Positions 9,125-17,421 of a stretch of DNA of 35,225 nt are shown here, piece by piece. The notes beneath the pieces were generated by a model, which saw nothing but the letters and a program-made list of their open reading frames with translations, was not told where the DNA came from and did no database searches. The translations under genes were made by a program, and so were the position numbers. This stretch comes from Anaerolineae bacterium (GTDB lineage Bacteria > Chloroflexota > Anaerolineae > Aggregatilineales > UBA3940). The DNA is taken from NCBI GenBank assembly GCA_016928235.1, contig JAFGLD010000272.1, forward strand, positions 1-35,225, read 5' to 3'. Position 1 is the first letter of the stretch. Every line of letters begins with the position of its first letter.

Positions 9125-10129
9125 GTGAAAGTGCTATTCATTGGCGGCACCGGCTTCATTAGCACATCAGTCAGCAGGCAAGCGATAGATTTGGGCTTAG
9201 ACCTCTATCTTCTCAATCGGGGAACGCGAAAAGTCGATGTGCCCGGCAGCCACAGACTCATCGGTGATGTTCGCCGGCCCGGGGAGGTGGAGACAGCTCT
9301 ACAGGGCCTGGAGTTCGATGTTGTCGTCGATTGGACGGCTTACACACCGGAGGACATTGAGCGCGATCTGGCGCTCTTTAGAGGTCGTATCAGGCAGTTC
9401 ATCTTTATCAGCTCTGCCTCGGTCTACCAAAAACCACCGGCCCATTACCTCATCACCGAATCGACACCATTGTGCAACCCCTATTGGGATTATGCCCGCA
9501 ACAAGATTGCTTGCGAAGATCGCCTGATACGCGCCTATCGCGAGGAAGGCTTCCCGGCCACCATTGTGCGTCCATCGTTGACCTATGCTTCAAACTTCCC
9601 CATTGCTATTGGCGGTTGGGGGTGTTATACCCTGGCCGACCGGCTCAAAAATGGCCGTTCCATCATCGTCCATGGCGACGGCTCTTCTTTGTGGGTTGTA
9701 ACGCACGCCGAGGATTTTGGGCGAGGCTTTCTGGGTCTCATCGGCAATTGGCAGGCACTGGGTCATGCATTTCATATCACTTCAGATGAAGTCCTGACCT
9801 GGGATCAGATCTATCAGACCATCGCCGAATCGCTGGATGTAGAGGCCAATATCGTCCATATTCCCTCCGATTTCATCGCACGGGTGGCACCCCAGCGAGC
9901 AGGAAGTCTGTTGGGCGATAAAACCTGGAGTGTTGTTTTCGATAACAGCAAGATCAAGGCGTTCGTGCCCGATTTCCAGGCCGTCATCCCCTTTCGAGAA
10001 GGTATCCGGCGCACGTTGGCATGGTTCGATGAAGATGAGCAGCGCAAACGTGTAGATAAAGCCGTGAATGAGGAGATGGATTGTATTCTCAGCGCCTATG
10101 CAAAACAGTCTCAATGCGTTGACAAGTGA
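9125..10129 (+). CDS. NAD-dependent epimerase/dehydratase (extended SDR)
   Basis: A 334-residue protein from GTG 9125. The dinucleotide-binding motif VLFIGGTGFIS starts at residue 3, which supports this start over the TTG at 9101 that has no ribosome site. Further family features are DVVVDWTAYTPED, the FIFISSASVYQK strand, the YxxxK-type YARNK after NPYWD, and VRPSLTYA. Related proteins act on nucleotide sugars or other small substrates. The closest general group is the SDR family near isoflavone-reductase-like and CSP41-like epimerases, so sugar-nucleotide use is not certain. It lies 65 bases after the membrane phosphatase-fold gene on the same strand and closes the operon, consistent with making or modifying a sugar for an envelope polymer (inference). 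Confidence 0.85.
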   Translation: MKVLFIGGTGFISTSVSRQAIDLGLDLYLLNRGTRKVDVPGSHRLIGDVRRPGEVETALQGLEFDVVVDWTAYTPEDIERDLALFRGRIRQFIFISSASVYQKPPAHYLITESTPLCNPYWDYARNKIACEDRLIRAYREEGFPATIVRPSLTYASNFPIAIGGWGCYTLADRLKNGRSIIVHGDGSSLWVVTHAEDFGRGFLGLIGNWQALGHAFHITSDEVLTWDQIYQTIAESLDVEANIVHIPSDFIARVAPQRAGSLLGDKTWSVVFDNSKIKAFVPDFQAVIPFREGIRRTLAWFDEDEQRKRVDKAVNEEMDCILSAYAKQSQCVDK

Positions 10130-10294
10130 GCAATTACTGACTGCCCTGGATATATAAAAACTTATCCGGACAACTCTATCTCATCGTATCACGAAGGCCG
10201 GTATGACCCGGAAATAGCGTGGTCGGGCTTGTTACAGAGAGCGTAATGTCGGTTGGTGGGTAGGATATCTACCGAATAAAATGAGTACATTCCT

Positions 10295-12379
10295 ATGAGC
10301 AATTACGTCGGCGAGCCAAACCCGCGCACTATGTTCCTCGAAGGGCCATTCGGCGCAGGGAAAACTACGTTTGCTATCGAGACACTGTTTGCCTGGCTGG
10401 ATGCAGGTATCCCCGCACGTAACATCCTGGTAATCGTACCCCAGCGCACGCTGGCCCGTCGCTACTTGATGGCATTGCAAGAGCCCAGCCGTGGCCCCTT
10501 AGGCGATGTGTCTATCCGCACACTTGGCGGCCTGGCCAAGGAGATGGTTACCCTGTACTGGCCGCTGGTAGCCAAAGAGGCAGGTTTCGATCATCCGGAG
10601 GAGCAGCCGCGCTTCCTGACCATCGAGACCTCGCAGTACGCCATGGCTGAGTTTGTCGATCAGGCTGTCAGCCGAGGCGAGTTCGACGCCATCAATGTCT
10701 CGCCTCAGCAGATCGCCCGCCAGATCGTCGATAACCTCGGCAAGGCCGCGCTGCTGGCAATGGACTACCGGCAAATCCCGGATCTGCTGGCGTCGGCCTG
10801 GGGGACCGAGAGACCCCGCAAGTACATCCTGGCCTATCAAGCGGCGGCACGGGTGGCCCAGGCCTTCCGCGAGCACTGTCTCAAGAATCGGTTGCTCGAT
10901 TACTCTCTCCAGGTCGAGTTGTTCAACCACCTGCTGGCAAAACCCGATTTCCAGAAGAAGCTATACAGCAGCCGCTCTCACCTGATTGTTGAGCATGTCG
11001 AGGAGGAATCGGCCCTCACACACGACCTGATACGCGGCTGGCTCCCACACCTGAAAGGCGGCCTGTTTACCTACGAGTGGGATGGCGGCTATCGTGTATT
11101 CCTGGGCGCCGATCCATATGGTGCCTATGATCTGCGCGATCGGTGCGACGGCGTGCTGACGCTGAGTGATTCGTACGTGACCTCGCCGGGATTGGAATTG
11201 CTACGCAGCGAGGTCGCCTACAGCCTTCGACGCCCAGGGGCCATCGCAGCGCCGGAAGGCTCCGATCTCAGTTTTCGCTACTCGTTCCACAGCTATTATC
11301 CCCAAATGCTTGACTGGGTATCTGAGACGATCGATGGGTTGGTACACAATGAGGGTATTTCCGCCCGCGAGATCGTGGTACTGGCGCCCTTCCTGAGCGA
11401 CGCGCTGCGCTTCTCGCTCAGCCAGAAGCTCGAGGCACGCGGCATCGCCTCGATCTCCCATCGACCTTCCCGCGCGCTACGCGACGAGCCGGCCGCCCGT
11501 TGCCTGCTGGTGCTGACTGCGCTGGCCCATCCACAGTGGGGCTACCACCCACCACCCGCCGATGTCGCCCAGGCGCTCCATCTGGCCATCGATGGGCTTG
11601 ACCCGGTGCGGGCGCGGCTGTTGGCCAAGATTGCCTATCACCCGCGTAGCAAGGAGATGCTGACCTCCTTTGAGATCATGCGGGCAGATGCTCAAAGCCG
11701 CATCACTTATGTTGCCGGGGAGCACTACGAGAAGCTGCGTCGCTGGCTGCTTGACACAACCATCGATACTCCTGCGCCGCTCGACCATTTCTTCAGCCGT
11801 CTGTTCGGCGAACTGCTCTCCCAGCCCGGCTATGGCTTCCATGCCGATCCGGAGGCCGGGCGCGTCACCGCCGAGCTGGTCGAATCAGCCCGCAAGTTCC
11901 GGCAGGGGTTGTTCCTCTCCGACCGTAACCCGAATGAGGTTGGGAAGCGCTATTTGAACATTGTGCAGCAAGGACTTCTGGCGGCACTTTATGTGGCCAG
12001 TTGGCGTGATGAGCAGGCCGATGCCGTCTTCATGTCGCCGGCCTACACCTTCCTGATGCGCAACCGTGCCGCCGATGTGCAGTTCTGGCTGGATGTCGGA
12101 GCAATGGGCTGGTGGGAGCGACTCGATCAGCCTCTCACTCACCCCTATGTGCTTTCCCGTTCGTGGGAGCCTGGCCGCCTATGGACCGACGCCGACGAGT
12201 TCGAGCGCCAGCAGGATATGCTCTACCGTATTACGAGCGGGCTGGTCAGGCGCTGCCGCCGGTCAGTCTTTCTGGGCATCAGCGACTTGGGCGAGCAGGG
12301 CTTCGAGCAGCGCGGCCCCCTTCTACGTATCTTCCAGCAGATCCTTCGGAGACATCCGCAGGTGGAGATTGGAGGATAG
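10295..12379 (+). CDS. AddB/UvrD-like P-loop helicase-type protein
   Basis: A 694-residue protein. A Walker A motif GPFGAGKTT occupies residues 17-25 and is followed by NILVIVPQRTLARRY, resembling helicase motif Ia. The expected Walker B strand is LIVEHVEEES, where the usual Asp-Glu is replaced, as in degenerate AddB-like subunits. REIVVLAPFLSDALRF and LARGIASISHRPSRAL-type segments match the second helicase domain, and LYRITSGLVRRCRRSVFLGIS corresponds to motif VI. There is no PD-(D/E)XK nuclease domain or iron-sulfur cysteine set, so it is shorter than full AddB. A role in recombination or repair is likely, probably with a nuclease partner. The ATG has no clear ribosome site; a five-codon frame (10281-10298) overlaps it by ATGA. 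Confidence 0.78.
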   Translation: MSNYVGEPNPRTMFLEGPFGAGKTTFAIETLFAWLDAGIPARNILVIVPQRTLARRYLMALQEPSRGPLGDVSIRTLGGLAKEMVTLYWPLVAKEAGFDHPEEQPRFLTIETSQYAMAEFVDQAVSRGEFDAINVSPQQIARQIVDNLGKAALLAMDYRQIPDLLASAWGTERPRKYILAYQAAARVAQAFREHCLKNRLLDYSLQVELFNHLLAKPDFQKKLYSSRSHLIVEHVEEESALTHDLIRGWLPHLKGGLFTYEWDGGYRVFLGADPYGAYDLRDRCDGVLTLSDSYVTSPGLELLRSEVAYSLRRPGAIAAPEGSDLSFRYSFHSYYPQMLDWVSETIDGLVHNEGISAREIVVLAPFLSDALRFSLSQKLEARGIASISHRPSRALRDEPAARCLLVLTALAHPQWGYHPPPADVAQALHLAIDGLDPVRARLLAKIAYHPRSKEMLTSFEIMRADAQSRITYVAGEHYEKLRRWLLDTTIDTPAPLDHFFSRLFGELLSQPGYGFHADPEAGRVTAELVESARKFRQGLFLSDRNPNEVGKRYLNIVQQGLLAALYVASWRDEQADAVFMSPAYTFLMRNRAADVQFWLDVGAMGWWERLDQPLTHPYVLSRSWEPGRLWTDADEFERQQDMLYRITSGLVRRCRRSVFLGISDLGEQGFEQRGPLLRIFQQILRRHPQVEIGG

Positions 12380-12383
12380 GAGG

Positions 12384-12413
12384 ATGAGCGTTAACTTTGA
12401 GAAAAGTAGCTAA
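12384..12413 (+). pseudogene. Orphan translation start, possible remnant of a lost partner gene
   Basis: An ATG at 12384 has an ideal ribosome site GGAGGA (12371-12376, 7 bases away) placed across the helicase stop codon, the pattern expected for a translationally coupled gene. The frame, however, stops after nine codons (MSVNFEKSS). Helicases of this type often precede a PD-(D/E)XK nuclease gene, so this may be the 5' stub left by a deletion. The homology is too short to prove. Confidence 0.25.
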
Positions 12414-12478
12414 AAAAACGAGAAAAGGGTTGCCCGGATTGCCGACCTTTTTAAATCTAAATAGCGAATAGGATAACC

Positions 12479-14770
12479 ATGGAACGACATAAAGAATTCA
12501 CCACTCTCCACCGTCGCCAGTTCCTGAAGGCCGCTCTCGCGGCTACCGGCGGACTGGTGCTAACAAGCTGCAAACCCAACCAATCGCAGCTCCCTACATC
12601 GCCCACTGCTCTCACCGGCACTCCGATCTACGAGGAGCCCGCCCGTACTATCGAAGAGCGAGTCGATGACCTGATCGGCCGGATGAGCCTCGAAGAGAAA
12701 GTCTCCCAGATGGGCAACGAGGCGCCCGCTATTGAGCACCTGGACATCCCCCAATACAACTGGTGGAACGAGGCCCTGCACGGCGTGGGCCGCGCCGGGC
12801 TCGCCACCGTCTTCCCGCAGGCCATCGGCCTGGCCGGCACCTGGAACACCGAGCTGATCCACCGCATGGCCGAGGCGATCTCCGATGAAGGCCGCGCCAA
12901 GTACCACGAAAACATTCGAAATGACATCCACGAGCTGTATGGCGGCCTGACCTTCTGGAGCCCCAACATCAATATCTTCCGCGATCCCCGCTGGGGGCGC
13001 GGCCAGGAAACCTACGGCGAAGACCCCTATCTTACGGCTCGATTGGGTGTCAACTTCGTCCAGGGGTTGCAGGGTGACGATCCGAACTACCTCAAAACCG
13101 TTGCGACCGCCAAACACTATGCCGTTCACAGCGGTCCCGAAGACCAGCGCCACTACTTCGATGCTGTTGTCTCCCAGCGCGATCTGCGCATGACCTACCT
13201 GCCCGCCTTCGAAGCCTGCATGGTGGAGGGAAAAGCCTATTCGATCATGGGCGCCTACAACCGGGTGAACGGCGAAGCCAGTTGCGCCAGCCCCACCCTG
13301 CTCCAGGACATCCTGCGCGACGAATGGGGGTTCGACGGCTACGTCGTCGCTGACTGCGGGGCCATCGATGATATTTACAGCGGTCACAGGCTGGTCGATT
13401 CGCCTGTCGAAGCTGCTGCCCTGGCCGTCAAGACCGGCTGCGATCTGGAGTGCGGCTGCACCTATGGCATCGCCTGCCACTACAGCCGCTTGACTGAGGC
13501 CGTCGAAAAGGGGCTGCTCACCGAGGAAGATGTCGACCGCGCAGTCAAGCGGCTGTTCATGGCTCGCTTCCGCCTGGGGATGTTCGATCCTGATGAGCAG
13601 GTACCCTATGCCCAAATCCCGATCGATGTGGTCGACTCGCCTGAGCATCGCGAGTTGGCGCTGGAAGTCGCCAGGCAATCGCTCGTCTTGCTCAAGAACG
13701 CAGACAACCTGCTGCCGCTGGATAAAGACAGTATCGAGTCCATCGCTGTCATCGGCCCCAATGCCGACGAAACCCTGGTGCTGACCGGCAACTACATGGG
13801 CACTCCTGCTGAGCCGGTCTCTGTGCTGGCGGGCATCAAATCCCTGGTTGCCTCTGGAACTAAGGTGAATTATGCCAAAGGCTGCCAGATCGTCGGCGGC
13901 TCCGAAGACGGATACGAAGAAGCCATTCAAGTTGCCAAGGACTCGCAGGTCGCGGTGATGGTGATTGGCCTTTCACAGCAAATGGAGGGCGAAGAGGGCC
14001 AGGAGGAAGGCAACCCACCCGGCGTGCGCAGCCTGGGCGACCGCATGAGCCTGGATCTACCTCCCATCCAGCAAAAGCTGCTGGAAGCTGTCTACGCGAC
14101 GGGCACTCCCACCATCGTGGTGCTGATCAACGGCAGTGCTGTGTCGATCAACTGGGCTAACGAGAATGTCCCTGCCATCCTGGAAGCCTGGTATCCCGGC
14201 CAGGCAGGCGGCACTGCTGTAGCCGAGGCACTCTTCGGGCTGACCAATCCGGGCGGACGGCTGCCGGTCACCTTTTACCAATCGGCATCGGATCTACCCG
14301 ACTTCAAAGATTACAGCATGGAGAACCGCACCTATCGTTACTTCTCGGGCCAGCCGCTCTATGCTTTTGGTTTTGGATTGAGCTACACTACCTTCACCTA
14401 CAGCAACCTGCAAATCACCCCGGAGGAGGTTCAATCCGGCGACCCCGTCGCCGTTCAGGTGGAAGTCGAGAACACCGGCGAGGTCATGGGAGATGAGGTG
14501 GTACAGCTTTACCTGAAGGATGTGGAAGCCTCGCTGCCCGTGCCGCTGCTCCAGCTGCAAGGATTCACCCGCATCCGCCTGGAGCCGGGCCAAAAGCAAA
14601 CTATCGAATTCACCCTCACCGAGAGGCAGATGTCTTTTGCCGATGACAACGGTAAATGGGTGCTGGAACCGGGCGACTTCAAAGTGTGGGTCGGAGGTCA
14701 GCAGCCCGATCTGCAAGCCGAGGCCCAACCCGCCAATGTGATGGAAGGACAGTTCTCTGTCCAGGCCTGA
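12479..14770 (+). CDS. GH3 beta-glycosidase, Tat-exported lipoprotein
   Basis: A 763-residue protein. The N-terminus has a twin-arginine signal (RRQFLKAA, Arg12-Arg13) followed by a hydrophobic stretch and lipobox LTSC with Cys31, so it should be folded in the cytoplasm, exported and lipid-anchored outside. The GH3 domains follow: FWSPNINIFRDPRWGRGQETYGEDP, TAKHYAVHSGPE, GAYNRVNGE, and FDGYVVADCGAI with nucleophile Asp292. The second domain has QSLVLLKNADNLLPL, and the C-terminal fibronectin-III-like domain runs from about residue 645. The motif style is close to plant-type beta-xylosidases/arabinosidases, but beta-glucosidase activity is possible. It has its own upstream gap and an AGGATA ribosome site. 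It would trim oligosaccharides outside the cell and so supply the importer encoded on the other strand (inference). Confidence 0.93.
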   Translation: MERHKEFTTLHRRQFLKAALAATGGLVLTSCKPNQSQLPTSPTALTGTPIYEEPARTIEERVDDLIGRMSLEEKVSQMGNEAPAIEHLDIPQYNWWNEALHGVGRAGLATVFPQAIGLAGTWNTELIHRMAEAISDEGRAKYHENIRNDIHELYGGLTFWSPNINIFRDPRWGRGQETYGEDPYLTARLGVNFVQGLQGDDPNYLKTVATAKHYAVHSGPEDQRHYFDAVVSQRDLRMTYLPAFEACMVEGKAYSIMGAYNRVNGEASCASPTLLQDILRDEWGFDGYVVADCGAIDDIYSGHRLVDSPVEAAALAVKTGCDLECGCTYGIACHYSRLTEAVEKGLLTEEDVDRAVKRLFMARFRLGMFDPDEQVPYAQIPIDVVDSPEHRELALEVARQSLVLLKNADNLLPLDKDSIESIAVIGPNADETLVLTGNYMGTPAEPVSVLAGIKSLVASGTKVNYAKGCQIVGGSEDGYEEAIQVAKDSQVAVMVIGLSQQMEGEEGQEEGNPPGVRSLGDRMSLDLPPIQQKLLEAVYATGTPTIVVLINGSAVSINWANENVPAILEAWYPGQAGGTAVAEALFGLTNPGGRLPVTFYQSASDLPDFKDYSMENRTYRYFSGQPLYAFGFGLSYTTFTYSNLQITPEEVQSGDPVAVQVEVENTGEVMGDEVVQLYLKDVEASLPVPLLQLQGFTRIRLEPGQKQTIEFTLTERQMSFADDNGKWVLEPGDFKVWVGGQQPDLQAEAQPANVMEGQFSVQA

Positions 14771-14781
14771 TGGATATACCC

Positions 14782-14830
14782 GATTGATGGTTGAGTGATT
14801 GCCCAATCATCAATCATTCAATCGTCAATC
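14782..14830 (+). terminator. 20-bp stem-loop after the GH3 gene
   Basis: Arms 14782-14801 and 14811-14830 pair over 20 positions with a 9-base loop. Seventeen pairs are Watson-Crick and three are G-U in plus-strand RNA; in minus-strand RNA those three would be A-C mismatches. This suggests the structure works in the plus-strand transcript. There is no U-tract, so it may be an mRNA-protecting or rho-assisting hairpin rather than a simple terminator. Confidence 0.55.
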
Positions 14831-14851
14831 AAACCATAATCGGAGGATAAC

Positions 14852-15901
14852 ATGGCAGGCAAGAATCGTTGGGGAAACTTGATGGCAGTTGCAGCGGGCG
14901 CGGCCACCGCCGCTGCGGTGATCACCTATGACCGCCAGAGGCGCGAGATCGTCGCGCGGTTGCAGACGGACAGCCAGGTTGCCCAGACCAAAGCCGGCCC
15001 CCTTGAGTACGCCATCGCCGGGGAGGGGCCGGCGGTGCTGGCGGCACACGGCATACTGGGAGGCTACGATCAATCATTAGCGATCTGCCGGCCGCTGGTC
15101 GATGCAGGCTTCAAGGTCATCGCCGTATCGCGCTTTGGCTACCTGCGGACGCCGCCTGCCTCCAACATGTCGCCTGAAGCACAGGCCGATCAATATGCCG
15201 CCCTGCTCGATGAGCTGAATATTGCCGATGTCGCCATGTTGGGAATTTCAGGAGGAGGGCCATCGGCGCTTCAATTTGCCCTGCGCCACCCGAACCGCTG
15301 CCGAGCGTTGGTGATGTTGAGCGCGGTCAGCCGGAATGATATCCCCGACCCACGAGAAAGCTCGCCCATTGTCAAGTTGGCAATCAACAACATGCGCTTC
15401 GATTTCCTCGTGTGGCTGGCCATCACAGGTGTGATCAAGGGGATGCCCATCCTTGACACTATCAGCTCTGAAAACCAACAGCAGACAGAGCAAAACCCGG
15501 CAAGCCAGGAAATGATGCAGGCGATGCTGCGCAGCCTGTTCCCAATCAGCCAGCGGCAGGTTGGCATAGACACAGACCTGGTGCAAATTCCGGTAATGGC
15601 CGATCTGCCGTTGGAGAAGATCGATGCGCCGACACTGGTGATGCATGGCACCGCCGATTCGGTAGTGCCTTTCGTCCAAGGCGAGCACACTGCCGGCAAG
15701 ATCCCTGGTGCGCGCCTTATCCCGATAGAAGGCGGCGAGCACCTCTTCCCTATCGCCCACTATGATCAGGTGTGGCCGGAGGTGATCGCCTTCCTCAAAG
15801 AGAAACCAACAGGAAAAACTGTCGCGGAGAAACCAGCAAAGAAGGCGCCGGCAAAGAAAGCACCTGCAAAAAAGACATCGACCAAGAAGAAGGCTTCCTG
15901 A
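14852..15901 (+). CDS. Alpha/beta hydrolase with Lys/Ala/Pro-rich tail
   Basis: A 349-residue protein with a GGAGG ribosome site. An N-terminal weak hydrophobic segment (about residues 8-24) may be a membrane anchor. The alpha/beta hydrolase fold follows, with oxyanion region VLAAHGILGGYD and the triad Ser133 in GISGGG, Asp269 in HGTADSVVPF and His297 in GGEHLFP. The substrate is unknown; an ester or similar small substrate is likely. The last about 30 residues are an unusual repeat of AKKAPAKK type, like histone H1-like tails, which could bind nucleic acid, anionic lipid or polyphosphate (inference). The GNAT gene starts 4 bases after the stop, so the two are probably co-expressed. Confidence 0.88.
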   Translation: MAGKNRWGNLMAVAAGAATAAAVITYDRQRREIVARLQTDSQVAQTKAGPLEYAIAGEGPAVLAAHGILGGYDQSLAICRPLVDAGFKVIAVSRFGYLRTPPASNMSPEAQADQYAALLDELNIADVAMLGISGGGPSALQFALRHPNRCRALVMLSAVSRNDIPDPRESSPIVKLAINNMRFDFLVWLAITGVIKGMPILDTISSENQQQTEQNPASQEMMQAMLRSLFPISQRQVGIDTDLVQIPVMADLPLEKIDAPTLVMHGTADSVVPFVQGEHTAGKIPGARLIPIEGGEHLFPIAHYDQVWPEVIAFLKEKPTGKTVAEKPAKKAPAKKAPAKKTSTKKKAS

Positions 15902-15905
15902 ACCT

Positions 15906-16367
15906 ATGCTGATCGAAATCGCTGACGTCAAGGATGCCCAGGTCATCCTCGATCTGCAAAAGCTGGCCTACCAGAGTGAGGCTGCCATCACGGGCGATTA
16001 CACCATTCCGCCCCTCACGCAGTCGTTGGAAGAGATGGAGCAGGATTTCCGGAAGCAGGTTGTCCTGAAAGCTACCATCGACGGGAGAATTGTCGGCTCG
16101 GTGCGGGGATATGCCAAAGGAGGCACCTGTTACATCGGGCGGGTGATTGTCCACCCGGACTGCCAGAACCAGGGGCTTGGTAAGCAGCTCATGAAGGCCA
16201 TTGAAGACCACTTCGATCAGGTTGACAGGTACGAGTTGTTCACCGGCGAGAAAAGCGAGCGGAACCTCTACTTCTATCAGAAGTTGGGGTACCGCATTTT
16301 TCGTTCAGAGCAGTTCACCGAACACGTTACACTCGTCTACCTGGAAAAGCATCGGGATGTGTCGTGA
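15906..16367 (+). CDS. GNAT-family N-acetyltransferase
   Basis: A 153-residue single-domain protein of the typical GNAT length. The acetyl-CoA-binding motif A is IGRVIVHPDCQNQGLGKQLM (about residues 77-97, with Q-N-Q-G-L-G), and YFYQKLGYRI is the usual late motif. It should transfer an acetyl group from acetyl-CoA to an amine; the acceptor is unknown. It starts 4 bases after the hydrolase gene and ends just before a convergent minus-strand gene, with a hairpin between them. Confidence 0.92.
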   Translation: MLIEIADVKDAQVILDLQKLAYQSEAAITGDYTIPPLTQSLEEMEQDFRKQVVLKATIDGRIVGSVRGYAKGGTCYIGRVIVHPDCQNQGLGKQLMKAIEDHFDQVDRYELFTGEKSERNLYFYQKLGYRIFRSEQFTEHVTLVYLEKHRDVS

Positions 16368-16383
16368 AAGAGCGATGTCTTTT

Positions 16384-16424
16384 CCCCGTACTTTCGAAGT
16401 CACAAAGGCTTCGGAAGTACGGGG
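16384..16424. terminator. Hairpin between convergent genes
   Basis: Arms 16384-16399 and 16409-16424 pair over 16 positions (one T-G), with a 9-base loop. It fills the 62-base gap between the plus-strand GNAT gene and the minus-strand DUF1186 gene, as expected for a bidirectional transcription stop. No U-tract follows on either strand. Confidence 0.65.
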
Positions 16425-16429
16425 GCCAG

Positions 16430-17296
16430 CTAATGATACATTCCACAGCAATACTTATACTTCTTGCCGCTTCCACAGGGACAGGGATCGTTGCGTCCGA
16501 TCTTTTGTGCTGGGGCGATAGATGGCTTGGGCGGCGATGATTGAAAGCAAGCCCACCATTCTATTTCTTTAATGGTATCGTCGACGAATGCCAGGTGGGG
16601 ATCTTGTTGCGTCTTCGCGAGCACATCTTCTTTGTCGCGTTTTAAGGCTTCTTCAATCTCTCTAAAGGGAACAAAGACAGAATCGATCAGGTCTTCCTCG
16701 AAAGCTTGCCGGATATCTTCGAACAACTCCTCAGGATATAAATCGCAGCTCCCCGAAATGAGCGCATCCCAGACAGCGGAGGGCTCTCGTTCGAGCCCGC
16801 CGCGATAGAGCCCTCGGAAATAGTCGATGACCTCCTCACGAGACAACTGGTCGTGGATCACCAGCGAGAGCAGTCCATCGATGGCCGCCGATCTCACCCA
16901 CTCGTTCACCTTCTCGTCCTCGATTAACTGCTTCATCAGACTGGGATCGCCGCCGGATACGGAGGCCAGCACACGGCCCAGGTCTTCTGTCACAAAGTTG
17001 CCGGTGGTAGTCAGGGTGGCTTCGCCGGGAATCGAGAAGAAATCGACAATCAACGGGTAGGCCCGCTGCTCGCGGAACTGCGCCAGCAGGTAGAAGGCAT
17101 ACAAATGAGCCACGTAGTCTTCTTCTTGCATATACAACAGCTCACGAATGTTTTTCCGCGCATATTCGAGAATGCGCAGAAGCTCAGTCGTGATCTTTGC
17201 CTGGTTGTCGATGGCCTTCCGGAGTGCTTCTTGGGGAAGTTCTTCAGTCAGATAGGCGATATCCTTCAAGATTTTCTGAATTGTCCAATCAACCAT
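16430..17296 (-). CDS. DUF1186 protein with C-terminal SEC-C zinc motif
   Basis: A 288-residue protein. The main part is helical and resembles DUF1186 proteins ([78 protein letters not shown]). The C-terminus is a clear SEC-C zinc-binding motif, [19 protein letters not shown], with cysteines 272, 274, 283 and 284. SEC-C motifs are found at the end of SecA and on many proteins of unknown role, where they can bind ribosomes, SecB-like partners or other proteins. The cellular role here is unknown. It lies 125 bases after the OppF-type gene on the same strand and could be read through from it, but is not obviously related to transport. Confidence 0.88.
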   Translation of the reverse strand: MVDWTIQKILKDIAYLTEELPQEALRKAIDNQAKITTELLRILEYARKNIRELLYMQEEDYVAHLYAFYLLAQFREQRAYPLIVDFFSIPGEATLTTTGNFVTEDLGRVLASVSGGDPSLMKQLIEDEKVNEWVRSAAIDGLLSLVIHDQLSREEVIDYFRGLYRGGLEREPSAVWDALISGSCDLYPEELFEDIRQAFEEDLIDSVFVPFREIEEALKRDKEDVLAKTQQDPHLAFVDDTIKEIEWWACFQSSPPKPSIAPAQKIGRNDPCPCGSGKKYKYCCGMYH

Positions 17297-17421
17297 GTTG
17301 GTGCTCCCCTCCGGGCAAGCTACTGCCTGCCGGAATCGAGAATAAGAGGATCATGTCCGGCAACCTCACCGGGTTGCCGACTACCTGGATCGTACATCAC
17401 ACGGCACACCAATACAAACAA

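Noticed and set aside
10281..10298. Five-codon frame MSTFL overlapping the helicase start by ATGA
   Set aside because: Could be a leader for translational coupling, but it has no ribosome site and such short frames occur by chance.
12560..13930. Minus-strand open frame of 456 codons inside the GH3 gene
   Set aside because: It is fully antisense to a gene with clear catalytic motifs and has no recognisable domain; high GC content explains the lack of stops.
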